Notes under the pieces: model-generated
Told to the model about the DNA's origin: nothing
What the model saw: only the letters and a program-made list of their open reading frames with translations
Database searches by the model: none
In this document: in pieces, positions 1-6,839 of the stretch
How the letters are laid out: every line of letters begins with the position of its first letter
How positions within the stretch are numbered: position 1 is the first letter of the stretch
Source of the DNA: Verrucomicrobiales bacterium
Lineage (GTDB): Bacteria; Verrucomicrobiota; Verrucomicrobiia; Limisphaerales; F1-80-MAGS106
Reading direction: 5' to 3'
DNA length: 11,103 bases
Assembly (NCBI GenBank): GCA_947487925.1
Contig: CANLCA010000039.1
Span: 1-11,103 of the forward strand
Made by a program: the position numbers and the translations under genes

Positions 1-896
1 AACAGCCTGGCGCGCATGTCCCGCTGGCTGTTCAGCGCGTCACCGCCCTCGCGCTGGCCGCGCGGGTCGATTTCCGCTATGGCCAGACCATCCCGGCCTT
101 CTGCTCGCGCGACTATTTTCCCTTGCGGCGAAATGATCATGGCTCCGTTGCCGCGTTGTGCCACAATGAGCCAGATGAAATTCTCAGCAGCCCGCACCCG
201 CAAGGCTTGCACGCCGATGTCATTATCCCCAATTGCAGCCCCGCCCATCGTTGGGAAGAAGATGATGTCCGCGCCCTGCAAAGCGAGGCAGCGCGCCGTC
301 TCGGGAATCACTAGATCGTAACAAATGAGCATCCCAGCCGTACCCAGGTCCGGTGTTGGAAAAACGGGGAAGGAATTGCCCCGCTGCCGGACGCCTGCTT
401 CAGGCCATGTCGGGCATACCTTGTGATAGCGGCCAATCTCCGCACCATCGCGACCGAGCAGGAAGGAGGTATTGTAAATTGCGCCATCGCTCTCCGTGAG
501 ATCACTACAAACCACGAGATACATGTGGTGTCGTGCGGCAGCAGCGCCGAGTCGATCGAGCATGCGTTTCACAGCTTGCGGCAACAACCCCTTCGCCAGA
601 TTCTCGTTCGCTCCGACCCAGTTCAACAAGCCGGGCGTGTCTTCGGGTAAGACCAGCGCGTCGCACTTTGCCTTCCCCGCACGCTCTATGATTTGCTCCA
701 GTTCGGCGAGGTTCTGGTCGACGGCCTTGAGCGCCTCGTCCGGATCGAGGCGAAAGTCCACAACGCGTGGTGCGGCTTGCGCCGCGGCGATTCGAACTGT
801 TTTGGGTGGGGAGGTGCCCCGGTCGGTCGCAAAGACTGACATCGCGACAGCAATCAAGGCAATGATGCAACAAGTCTTCATGGTTGGTGCAATCAT
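1..896 (-). CDS. Exported carbon-nitrogen hydrolase (nitrilase superfamily), 3' end cut by window edge
   Basis: Translating the minus strand from 896 gives an open frame that runs off the left edge, about 298 residues so far. It opens with a signal peptide (hydrophobic stretch ending near SVFA), so the enzyme probably acts outside the cytoplasm. The nitrilase-fold triad is visible: Glu85 in LVLPED, Lys159 in GRYHKV, and nucleophile Cys192 in MLICYD followed by IPETARCLALQGADIIFFPT. Further family features are AENFIWLIVAQRGNG and the SPQGKIVA strand near the end. The family hydrolyses nitriles or non-peptide amide C-N bonds; the substrate here cannot be read from sequence. An alternative start at 881 (MKTCC) removes five residues; neither start has a clear Shine-Dalgarno sequence. 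The missing part should be short, since most catalytic domains of this family are about 260-300 residues. The family call is secure; the specific reaction is unknown. Confidence 0.9.
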   Translation of the reverse strand, partial: MIAPTMKTCCIIALIAVAMSVFATDRGTSPPKTVRIAAAQAAPRVVDFRLDPDEALKAVDQNLAELEQIIERAGKAKCDALVLPEDTPGLLNWVGANENLAKGLLPQAVKRMLDRLGAAAARHHMYLVVCSDLTESDGAIYNTSFLLGRDGAEIGRYHKVCPTWPEAGVRQRGNSFPVFPTPDLGTAGMLICYDLVIPETARCLALQGADIIFFPTMGGAAIGDNDIGVQALRVRAAENFIWLIVAQRGNGAMIISPQGKIVARAEGRDGLAIAEIDPRGQREGGDALNSQRDMRARL

Positions 897-1344
897 ATCG
901 TCATACCCGGCCCCTGTCCCGTTGTTTATGACGACCGCTCCAGGGCCAATGTTTACGGAGAGAGATGTCGGATCAGCTACAAGTTGCAGCGGGGAACAAT
1001 TCAAGAGCCCAGGGAGGCGCAGATTTAGAAATACCGATCCGCCAACTAAAACCGTGAAATCACCAGAGGCGTCTGGGTCCTTGCCGAGAGGCCGTGGCCA
1101 AGTTGCCCTGAAACTGACGCAGGTCAATTCCCAATTCTAGAGGAGTGATAAGAGTCATGGAGGATTGAAATGTGACGAGAAGGAAAGGCCGAATGGCACA
1201 TCCACATTTAGGTTCTGTTTACGGCGTGGACTCGGATCTCAGTTGCCAGAGGGGTAATGGTCTGGAGCTATGGGGGTTTGACGAACCGAATCAAAATTCC
1301 GGCCGCAACAGAAAACCGAAACCTAACAAGAAGAAAAACACACG
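897..1344. other. Divergent intergenic region, no gene seen
   Basis: These 448 bases separate the nitrilase-family gene (minus) from the copper protein gene (plus), so promoters for both should lie here. No frame looks coding: short open frames reaching into it are continuations of frames antisense to the nitrilase gene. I could not find a convincing -35/-10 pair. An 8-base inverted repeat (898-905 with 927-934) sits directly before the nitrilase-family start, but repeats of this size are expected by chance in a window this long. The bases just before 1345 are purine-rich (AACAAGAAGAAAAA) and may serve as a weak ribosome-binding region. Confidence 0.6.
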
Positions 1345-3042
1345 ATGAAAACAGATCCACGAACGCCTTGGCACCATCAACACCGATGTTGGCTGCTTGG
1401 AGCCGTCGCAGCAACCCTCCTCAGCAGCGTCAACAGTCGCGCTTGTGAGGCCTGCAGTCTGGTGATGGCCAACAAACTCGTTAACAGCGCTCGGCCCTCG
1501 CTGCACGCTACGGAAATGAGTTCTCTGATCAACCGGGCGGAAGGCCCCGTCGCAGCCAGACTGCGCGCCTCGCTGGCAACCTTGGCGAGTCCCTCCGCGA
1601 CCTACCCGGGATTAAGTGTTGACAGCGCGGCGCCGGTCTTCGCCGCGGTGGGGAACTCACCACCGATCCAACTCGCTCAAGCGCCCGCACCTGCCGCTCC
1701 GACTCCGGCAGCGCCTGCAAAGCACCAGTTCCTCGACATCATAGAGCGCGATCGCAAGCTCGGTATCCCAGAAACCAGCTACGTATTACCCGGCACGAAG
1801 CCCGACAAAAAGTTTACTCTGGTGATGGCGGAAGGCGAAGTCGCCTTGGGCAATGGTGTCATCTATCATGGTTTCACGGTCAACGGAACAATTCCGGGTC
1901 CGACGCTGATCATGGACGAAGGGGATGTCGTTGAGTTGACAGTCGTGAACAACGGCGAAGTGCCGCACGGCGTTTCACTGCACGCCGCCTACACGCAGAC
2001 CTCCAAGTATTATGGAAAGATCTACCCTGGCGAGACAAGGACCCACTCATTCCGTGTCACGTATCCGGGCGTGTACATGTACCACTGCGCTCCTGGCGGA
2101 CACGCCATCCCGATGCATACCTTGCTTGGCCAGTACGGGATGATGGTCGTCAAACCGAAGAAGTTGAAGTTCAAGATGGATGAAGTGATGAAGCGCGGAC
2201 CGGACCTGGAGCTTTACATGGTGCAACACGAGCTTTACGCAAGCGGCAAGGAGGCTGTCGAAGGCAAGCCGGCCTACGTGATGTTCAATGGCTCGCTCTT
2301 CCGTTATGTGGCCAATCCGATCAAAGTCCGGCCGGGGGACTTCGTTCGCATTCACTTCCTCAATGTTGGTCCAAACATCCTCTCAACGTTCCACATCGTC
2401 GGTGTCGTGTGGGATTTTGCCTACTGGCAGGGATTGCCCAATCCCGAGAACACCCTTGTGGGAGGCCAGTCTGTTCTGGCCGGTCCTACCGATTCGTGGG
2501 TGGTTGATTTTCGAGTACCCCCGGACGAGGGCAGCTACTTGATCGTAAATCATGCGTTTGGATCCACGACCCGGGGAACCATCGGTATCCTTTCCGCTGC
2601 CAAGGACAACGTGCGATCGCCGACCGTCCTGGCGGATGGCCCGGCTTATTCTCCGGAGGAATTTGCCAAACTTAAGGCCAAGGCCGTCCGTACCATTTCG
2701 CCCTTCGAGGCAGGATCGGACGAGCTCGCTGCGCCCGCCCGATTGGCCTACGGTGAAAAGAAGATGCGGATCAGCATCATCGGCAACTCCTACTATCCAA
2801 AGGTCGTCGCCGTGCCGAGTGGAACCACCATTGAATGGACCAACGAAGATGTCTTCGCCTTCTTCGATGGGGAGTTCTCAGGTGTCCACGATGTGAAGAA
2901 GGGCAACAAGGGACCCTCGGAATTCTGGTCACCGATGCTCGGTCACGGAGAAAAATGGAGTGTGACTCTGACGGAGAAGGGCGAATACAATTACTTCTGC
3001 ACGCCGCACCCCTACATGGAAGGCATCATCCGTGTCGAATAG
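1345..3042 (+). CDS. Exported NirK-like copper protein with C-terminal amicyanin-like domain (divergent multicopper oxidase)
   Basis: The 565-residue protein has, in order: a signal peptide (hydrophobic about 16-30, likely cut before Cys34); a mature N-terminus with CxxC (Cys34, Cys37); an Ala/Pro-rich linker (about 111-126); two cupredoxin domains like copper nitrite reductase or type 3 multicopper oxidase (about 155-420); and a blue-copper domain (about 470-565). In the core, type 1 ligands are His208, Cys248 and His258, and type 2 ligands are His213, His247 and His403 (in VNHAFG). No HCH motif is present, so a type 3 site is unlikely. Positions equivalent to catalytic Asp98 and His255 of Alcaligenes NirK are Ser211 and Val355, and the axial Met position is Gln263. 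The C-terminal domain keeps His515, Cys552, His555 and Met558 in a CTPHPYM motif as in amicyanin. It is probably a periplasmic electron-transfer or redox enzyme; nitrite reduction is doubtful. No nir accessory genes are adjacent. The start at 1345 places the signal peptide correctly. Confidence 0.88.
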   Translation: MKTDPRTPWHHQHRCWLLGAVAATLLSSVNSRACEACSLVMANKLVNSARPSLHATEMSSLINRAEGPVAARLRASLATLASPSATYPGLSVDSAAPVFAAVGNSPPIQLAQAPAPAAPTPAAPAKHQFLDIIERDRKLGIPETSYVLPGTKPDKKFTLVMAEGEVALGNGVIYHGFTVNGTIPGPTLIMDEGDVVELTVVNNGEVPHGVSLHAAYTQTSKYYGKIYPGETRTHSFRVTYPGVYMYHCAPGGHAIPMHTLLGQYGMMVVKPKKLKFKMDEVMKRGPDLELYMVQHELYASGKEAVEGKPAYVMFNGSLFRYVANPIKVRPGDFVRIHFLNVGPNILSTFHIVGVVWDFAYWQGLPNPENTLVGGQSVLAGPTDSWVVDFRVPPDEGSYLIVNHAFGSTTRGTIGILSAAKDNVRSPTVLADGPAYSPEEFAKLKAKAVRTISPFEAGSDELAAPARLAYGEKKMRISIIGNSYYPKVVAVPSGTTIEWTNEDVFAFFDGEFSGVHDVKKGNKGPSEFWSPMLGHGEKWSVTLTEKGEYNYFCTPHPYMEGIIRVE

Positions 3043-3847
3043 AGCAAGACACCGGCAAAACAGTTCATTGAGCCTCGATTTGTTCTGCGAGGAACCAACA
3101 CGCACGCAAACGGAGTTCGAGCACCAAGCACAACTCCAAGTCCGCGGGGAGTGCCCTACCTGGGGCTGGCTCGCAAAAATGAATTCAACCCGAGAGCCGT
3201 TGGAGCTACTGGGGTGTCACAGATCGTGAAGGAATCAACCGTTTCATAGCGAGGTCAAAGCTTTTACCCCCCCGGAGTTGCGGGTGATCAATGCATGAGC
3301 GCGAGATGAGGGACCTGTCCTTCACGGAACATTTAGATTGAAGGAGCGCTCTTGATTGTCCACAAAACCGACTGCCTGGATGAGCGCGTTTTTATTCAAA
3401 CGGGTGACCGGCGAATCGGCAACAAGTGGCGCATCGTGCAACCGGTCAAGCTGGCGGTGATTTTCCTGTCGCGACGGAGGACGAGAAATTCCTGCGATTT
3501 GCCTCGTGTGGACACCGCTGAGTTGCCTCCGGAGAAGCATTCGGTATTCTCCAGCGCCGTGTGGCCTTGCCCTTGGATGAAGATCGGAAGGACGTCCCCC
3601 ACCTTGGAACCAGCATTGGAGATGAGCTCCCGATAGAACGTGAGGCTCGAAAGCGATACGCTCTGGGCGGACTTGGCGAGAGAGCCCCGGATAATGGCGG
3701 ATAAGGGATGATGTTTGAGGAGTCGCTCGACATCTGGCGAGCGTAGCAAAACTGGAATCCGCGAAGTGATGTCGCGCTTGCGACGCCTAAGAGGGGCTGA
3801 GTTCCACGGCGCGTGATGAGACTTCTGTGGTTTGGGAATTCGAGAAA
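3043..3847. other. Convergent intergenic region of 805 bases
   Basis: This gap lies between the 3' ends of the copper protein gene (plus) and the prepilin peptidase gene (minus). From 3043 to about 3320 I see nothing coding and no strong terminator; a 5-bp stem at 3073-3077/3088-3092 lacks a following T-run. From about 3320 to 3750 a minus-strand frame has coding-like base composition and is listed separately as a doubtful gene or gene remnant. No tRNA, insertion sequence or repeat array was recognised. Confidence 0.6.
3396..3749 (-). pseudogene. Doubtful short ORF or frameshifted gene remnant, function unknown
   Basis: A minus-strand frame, open from within the prepilin peptidase gene down to a TGA at 3396, shows strong G/C preference at third positions between about 3735 and 3396 (roughly 73% by hand count, against about 58% in the neighbouring frame over the same bases). 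It has no ATG in that stretch; a TTG at 3749 would give about 117 residues (start MLRSPDVERLL, middle with LTFYRELISNAGSKVGDV). After the stop, the next frame continues plausibly to a TGA at 3322 (end AVGFVDNQERSFNLNVP), so one frameshift near 3400-3460 could join the two. I do not recognise the protein. It could be a decayed gene downstream of the prepilin peptidase, a sequencing frameshift in a real gene of about 140 residues, or chance. No good ribosome-binding site was found. Confidence 0.3.
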
Positions 3848-4972
3848 TCAGAACCACGGGAACACCTTGGCCGCCCACGCCCTCGCGCCGAAGACCCAAA
3901 GGGTTGCGGCCAAAGCGATGTAGGGGCCGTAAGGCAACCTGCCTGACCAGGATTGGCGCTTTAACGCGATGAGCGTCACCCCCACCACCGACCCGATCAC
4001 AGCGCTCGCCATCAGGCTGAAGACCACAGCCTTCCATCCCAGGAAAGCTCCGATGGCGGCCATGAATTTCACATCGCCAAGCCCCATCGCCTCACGTGGA
4101 ATGACTATGAGATCCGTCACCACTTCCAAACTGTGGACTTCCTCGGGATTGAACGTCTCTTCATCGACTTTCAAGACGCTCGGGTTGAGGGATAAGGTCG
4201 TGTTCTGCCAGGTCTTTTCAGGCAGCGGCCCAGAGAGATCTTTCAGGACGAGTTGCACATTTTGAGCCTGCACATAAAGAGTGTCCGTGGGTCTGTAAAA
4301 CATCTCTTCGTAATGGATCTCATGGTTGGGCAGCACGATCTTTGTTTCCTCGAACCGCACCTTTGTTTCTGGAGGCAATTCATAGCGCTGGCGGCCAAAC
4401 AACAATTTGCCGAGCCTGAGAATAGCGTAAATCACACCAGCACCCACGCCGGCCCCGATGAGACTTTGGAGAACAGACCGGGAGCTCAGTGTGACGTCAT
4501 GCATGCCGGGCACCAGGACAGAGAGGAGGACTCCGACGACGGTTCCGCCCAGAGTGATTTCATCAGGGATAATGAAATGTTCAAAATCAATGAAAGTGGC
4601 GGCGATGAACCCCGCGATCAGGACGCAATACACTAACGCGAGGGCAGGGGACCGTTCTCCGAACCTCAACCAACACCCCAGAAAACTTAGACCTCCGATC
4701 AGCTCGACCACGAAATAGCGGGGGCTTATCGACGCTGCACAGGAGGCGCATCGGCCGCGCTGAAATAGCCAGGTCAAGAGGGGCAAGTTGCGATGCCAGG
4801 GTATGGCGACGTGGCACTTGGGACAGTGAGATCCCGGCGTGATCAGACTTTCGCCCCTTGGAAGCCTAAAAATCACGACATTCAGAAAACTCCCCACCAG
4901 GCTGCCAAAAAAGAACATGACAACCGACCAGAAGTGAAAAGGCACAGCGGCCCAGGTTCGGGCGTCAAACAT
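3848..4972 (-). CDS. Type IV prepilin peptidase (A24 aspartic protease, GspO/PilD-like) with internal insertion
   Basis: This 374-residue integral inner-membrane enzyme would cleave the leader of type IV pilin or type II secretion pseudopilin precursors at its cytoplasmic face and, in bifunctional members, N-methylate the new N-terminus. The N-terminal GSLVGSFLNVVIFRLPRGES block is typical of the methylase-type domain, and the zinc cysteines are all present (Cys50/Cys53 and Cys75/Cys78). The two catalytic aspartates are Asp129 in FIDFEHFIIPDEIT and Asp300 in GLGDVKFMAAIGAFLGW. Between them lies an extra hydrophilic stretch of about 100 residues (about 192-292) that bacterial enzymes such as PilD lack; it explains why the protein is longer than the usual 250-290. 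Several hydrophobic segments flank the insertion. The gene begins 18 bases after the aroE stop on the same strand and is probably in its operon. No pilin or secretion genes are in view, so the physiological substrate is not known. Confidence 0.93.
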   Translation of the reverse strand: MFDARTWAAVPFHFWSVVMFFFGSLVGSFLNVVIFRLPRGESLITPGSHCPKCHVAIPWHRNLPLLTWLFQRGRCASCAASISPRYFVVELIGGLSFLGCWLRFGERSPALALVYCVLIAGFIAATFIDFEHFIIPDEITLGGTVVGVLLSVLVPGMHDVTLSSRSVLQSLIGAGVGAGVIYAILRLGKLLFGRQRYELPPETKVRFEETKIVLPNHEIHYEEMFYRPTDTLYVQAQNVQLVLKDLSGPLPEKTWQNTTLSLNPSVLKVDEETFNPEEVHSLEVVTDLIVIPREAMGLGDVKFMAAIGAFLGWKAVVFSLMASAVIGSVVGVTLIALKRQSWSGRLPYGPYIALAATLWVFGARAWAAKVFPWF

Positions 4973-4990
4973 AAATCAGGGTATGGGTAT

Positions 4991-5983
4991 TCATGGGATT
5001 ATGGGTTGAGTGTAAGCCGCGTTTTGCAGCGCTTGGCGCATGACATCCAAGGGAGCGGGCCTGCCCGTCCAGATTTCGAAGGCTTTGGCACCCTGGTAAA
5101 GCAGCATGCCGAGACCGTTCGCGCAATGGCAGCCCGCTGCACGGGCAGCGGCCAGCAGGCGCGTTTCGCGTGGCTTGTAAATCAAGTCGTACACCAATCG
5201 AGCCCTGCTGAGATCGAACTGCCCCGCGTCGTAGGGGAGGGGATCTTCGGTGCTTAATCCAACAGAACTCGCGTTAACCAACAGATCAACTTCTTCCCTT
5301 GGAAAACCGACATCCGCCCGCACGTCGGGGAATCTCAGGCGAATTTCCACGGCAAGCGCTTGGGCTTTTGAAAGCGTCCTGTTCACGAGAGAGAGTTTGG
5401 CGATTCCTTCCGCAGCGAGCCGAAGCGCCGCCACGCGTCCGGCACCTCCGGCGCCTAGAACCAATACATTCGATCCCTGAGGTGTCCAGCTCAGATCTTC
5501 GCGCAGCGACCGCAATAGGGCATCCGCGTCCGTGTTAAATCCCTGGGCCCGCAGCTCCATTGCGGGATCAGCTTCTGATGGCAATTGGGCCAGCGGCAGC
5601 CATTCTTGCCCCCCCGCTTTGCCCTCAAACCGCACTGTGTTCACGGCACCCCAGGTCGTGGCCGTGCCATCCAAGACATCCATCATGCCTAGGGCAAGAA
5701 TCTTGTGGGGGACGGTGAGGTTGATCCCCGCGAAACGCATTCGCATCGCACCCCGCAGTGCCTCCTGCAGGTGCTTGGGAGGAACCGGAAACGCCAGGTA
5801 CCTCCAATCAAGTCCCAAACTCGCAAAGGCCGCGTTGTGCATGGCCGGAGAAGCTGAGTGTTTGATCGGAAAACCATACACCGCGCAGCAGCGCGTCGCG
5901 GCACCGATGCCGCCTTTGAATTCGTTCAACACCGGGAGCAGCTTAAGGTGGCGCTTGCAAAGTTCAAACCGTAAAGTCGTCAT
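4991..5983 (-). CDS. aroE: Shikimate dehydrogenase (NADP+)
   Basis: AroE reduces 3-dehydroshikimate to shikimate with NADPH in the cytoplasmic pathway to chorismate. Shikimate-binding serines are in PIKHSASPAMHN (Ser43, Ser45), the catalytic lysine is Lys94 in NLTVPHK, Asn115 lies in GAVNT and Asp152 in GFNTDADA. The NADP-binding loop is GAGGAGR (177-183), followed by NRT (201-203), and the C-terminal NGLGMLLYQGA (289-299) is diagnostic. At 330 residues it is longer than the usual 270-290: there are about 30 extra N-terminal residues and an insertion of about 25 residues (about 122-147) before GFNTD. The usual NTDG is NTDA here. The only upstream ATG is at 5983; GTG/TTG codons at residues 18-19 (about 5932-5927) could give a more usual N-terminus. 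Neither option has a clear Shine-Dalgarno sequence. The gene is followed 18 bases later by the prepilin peptidase gene and diverges from the TatD-family gene. Confidence 0.95.
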   Translation of the reverse strand: MTTLRFELCKRHLKLLPVLNEFKGGIGAATRCCAVYGFPIKHSASPAMHNAAFASLGLDWRYLAFPVPPKHLQEALRGAMRMRFAGINLTVPHKILALGMMDVLDGTATTWGAVNTVRFEGKAGGQEWLPLAQLPSEADPAMELRAQGFNTDADALLRSLREDLSWTPQGSNVLVLGAGGAGRVAALRLAAEGIAKLSLVNRTLSKAQALAVEIRLRFPDVRADVGFPREEVDLLVNASSVGLSTEDPLPYDAGQFDLSRARLVYDLIYKPRETRLLAAARAAGCHCANGLGMLLYQGAKAFEIWTGRPAPLDVMRQALQNAAYTQPIIP

Positions 5984-5987
5984 TCCA

Positions 5988-6794
5988 ATGATGAGCCCGC
6001 TTTATGACGCGCACAACCATCTGCAGGATCACCGTTTTCCGAAGGAGCCTTCGACCCTGATCCAGGAGGCCACGGAGCTTGGGGTCGCACGCATGGTGGT
6101 CAATGGATGCTCCGAATCCGACTGGGGTGATGTGTTGGTGCTCGCCCGTCGTTTTCCCATCCTTCTGCCTTCGTTTGGCTGCCACCCGTGGTATCTGGAA
6201 GATCGCTCAGAATCCTGGGAATCCCGTCTCAACTGGCACCTCGACCAAGTTCCTTCGGCGATCGGTGAGATAGGCCTCGATCGGTGGAAGTGTCCCCAGA
6301 CAATTGAAATTCAAAAGGAGGTATTCGCCCGCACGCTGCGAATAGCCGCCGCACGAAATTTGCCCGTGAGCATCCATTGCCTGGAGGCCTGGGGGTGCCT
6401 CTACGACCTGCTTCGGTCGGAACCCCTCCCGCACCGAGGTTTCCTTCTGCATTCCTACGGAGGACCCCAGGAAATGGTCAAGCCCCTTGCCAGCCTGGGC
6501 GCCTACTTCTCTTTCTCCGGTTACTTTGCGCAGGAGAGAAAAACTCGCCAACGCGAAACCTTTCTCGCAGTCCCAGGAGACCGGCTCCTGATCGAAACGG
6601 ACGCTCCAGATCAATTGCCCCCCCCGGCATTGGTTGGTTTTCCACTGGCAGACGCCGCAACCGGGAGGGCCCTCAACCACCCCGCCAACCTGAAAGCCGT
6701 CTACCAATTCGTGGCCCGGATGTTTGGGGAGGAGGAGCCTTCCTTCGCAGCGCGGGTGGAGTCCAATTTTTTGAGGTTGTTCGGCGGCTTGTAA
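5988..6794 (+). CDS. TatD-family metal-dependent hydrolase (putative DNase)
   Basis: This 268-residue protein has the length and motifs of the TatD family, amidohydrolase-fold enzymes with a two-metal site, several of which are 3'-5' DNases. Predicted metal ligands are all present: His9 and His11 in YDAHNHLQ, Glu94 in IGEIGLDRW, His130 in PVSIHCLEAWG, His155 in GFLLHSYGG, and Asp205 in LLIETDAPDQLPP. NHPANL (230-235) matches the usual segment after the last ligand. There is no signal peptide, so it is cytoplasmic. The start at 5988 (ATGATG) puts the first metal motif at the N-terminus as expected; the same frame stays open upstream to about 5532, but that part is antisense to aroE. No Shine-Dalgarno sequence precedes it. 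The next gene on the same strand starts 45 bases downstream. The DNase role is family knowledge; the substrate is not shown by the sequence. Confidence 0.92.
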   Translation: MMSPLYDAHNHLQDHRFPKEPSTLIQEATELGVARMVVNGCSESDWGDVLVLARRFPILLPSFGCHPWYLEDRSESWESRLNWHLDQVPSAIGEIGLDRWKCPQTIEIQKEVFARTLRIAAARNLPVSIHCLEAWGCLYDLLRSEPLPHRGFLLHSYGGPQEMVKPLASLGAYFSFSGYFAQERKTRQRETFLAVPGDRLLIETDAPDQLPPPALVGFPLADAATGRALNHPANLKAVYQFVARMFGEEEPSFAARVESNFLRLFGGL

Positions 6795-6839
6795 AGGACC
6801 CGCGTCATCCCTGCTTTCATTCTGGCAGCGGGCCAGAAA

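Noticed and set aside
898..934. 8-base inverted repeat (898-905 and 927-934) next to the nitrilase-family start, a possible operator
   Set aside because: Several such repeats are expected by chance in 11 kb, and there is no second copy or known operator match.
496..1140. Plus-strand open frame of 214 codons
   Set aside because: It is antisense to the nitrilase-family gene, whose catalytic motifs are unambiguous on the minus strand; the translation has no recognisable features.
1345..3042. Naming the copper protein nirK
   Set aside because: The catalytic Asp and His equivalents are Ser and Val, and the type 1 axial Met is Gln, so a nitrite reductase name would claim too much.
3073..3092. Possible terminator hairpin after the copper protein gene
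   Set aside because: The stem is only 5 bp with a 10-base loop and no T-run follows.
3750..4037. Upstream part of the minus frame ending at 3396, with an ATG at 4037
   Set aside because: It overlaps the 3' part of the prepilin peptidase gene in another frame, and the overlapping part shows no protein-like features.
5532..5987. Upstream extension of the TatD-family frame
   Set aside because: It is antisense to aroE, and TatD proteins begin just before the DxHxH motif, which fits the start at 5988.
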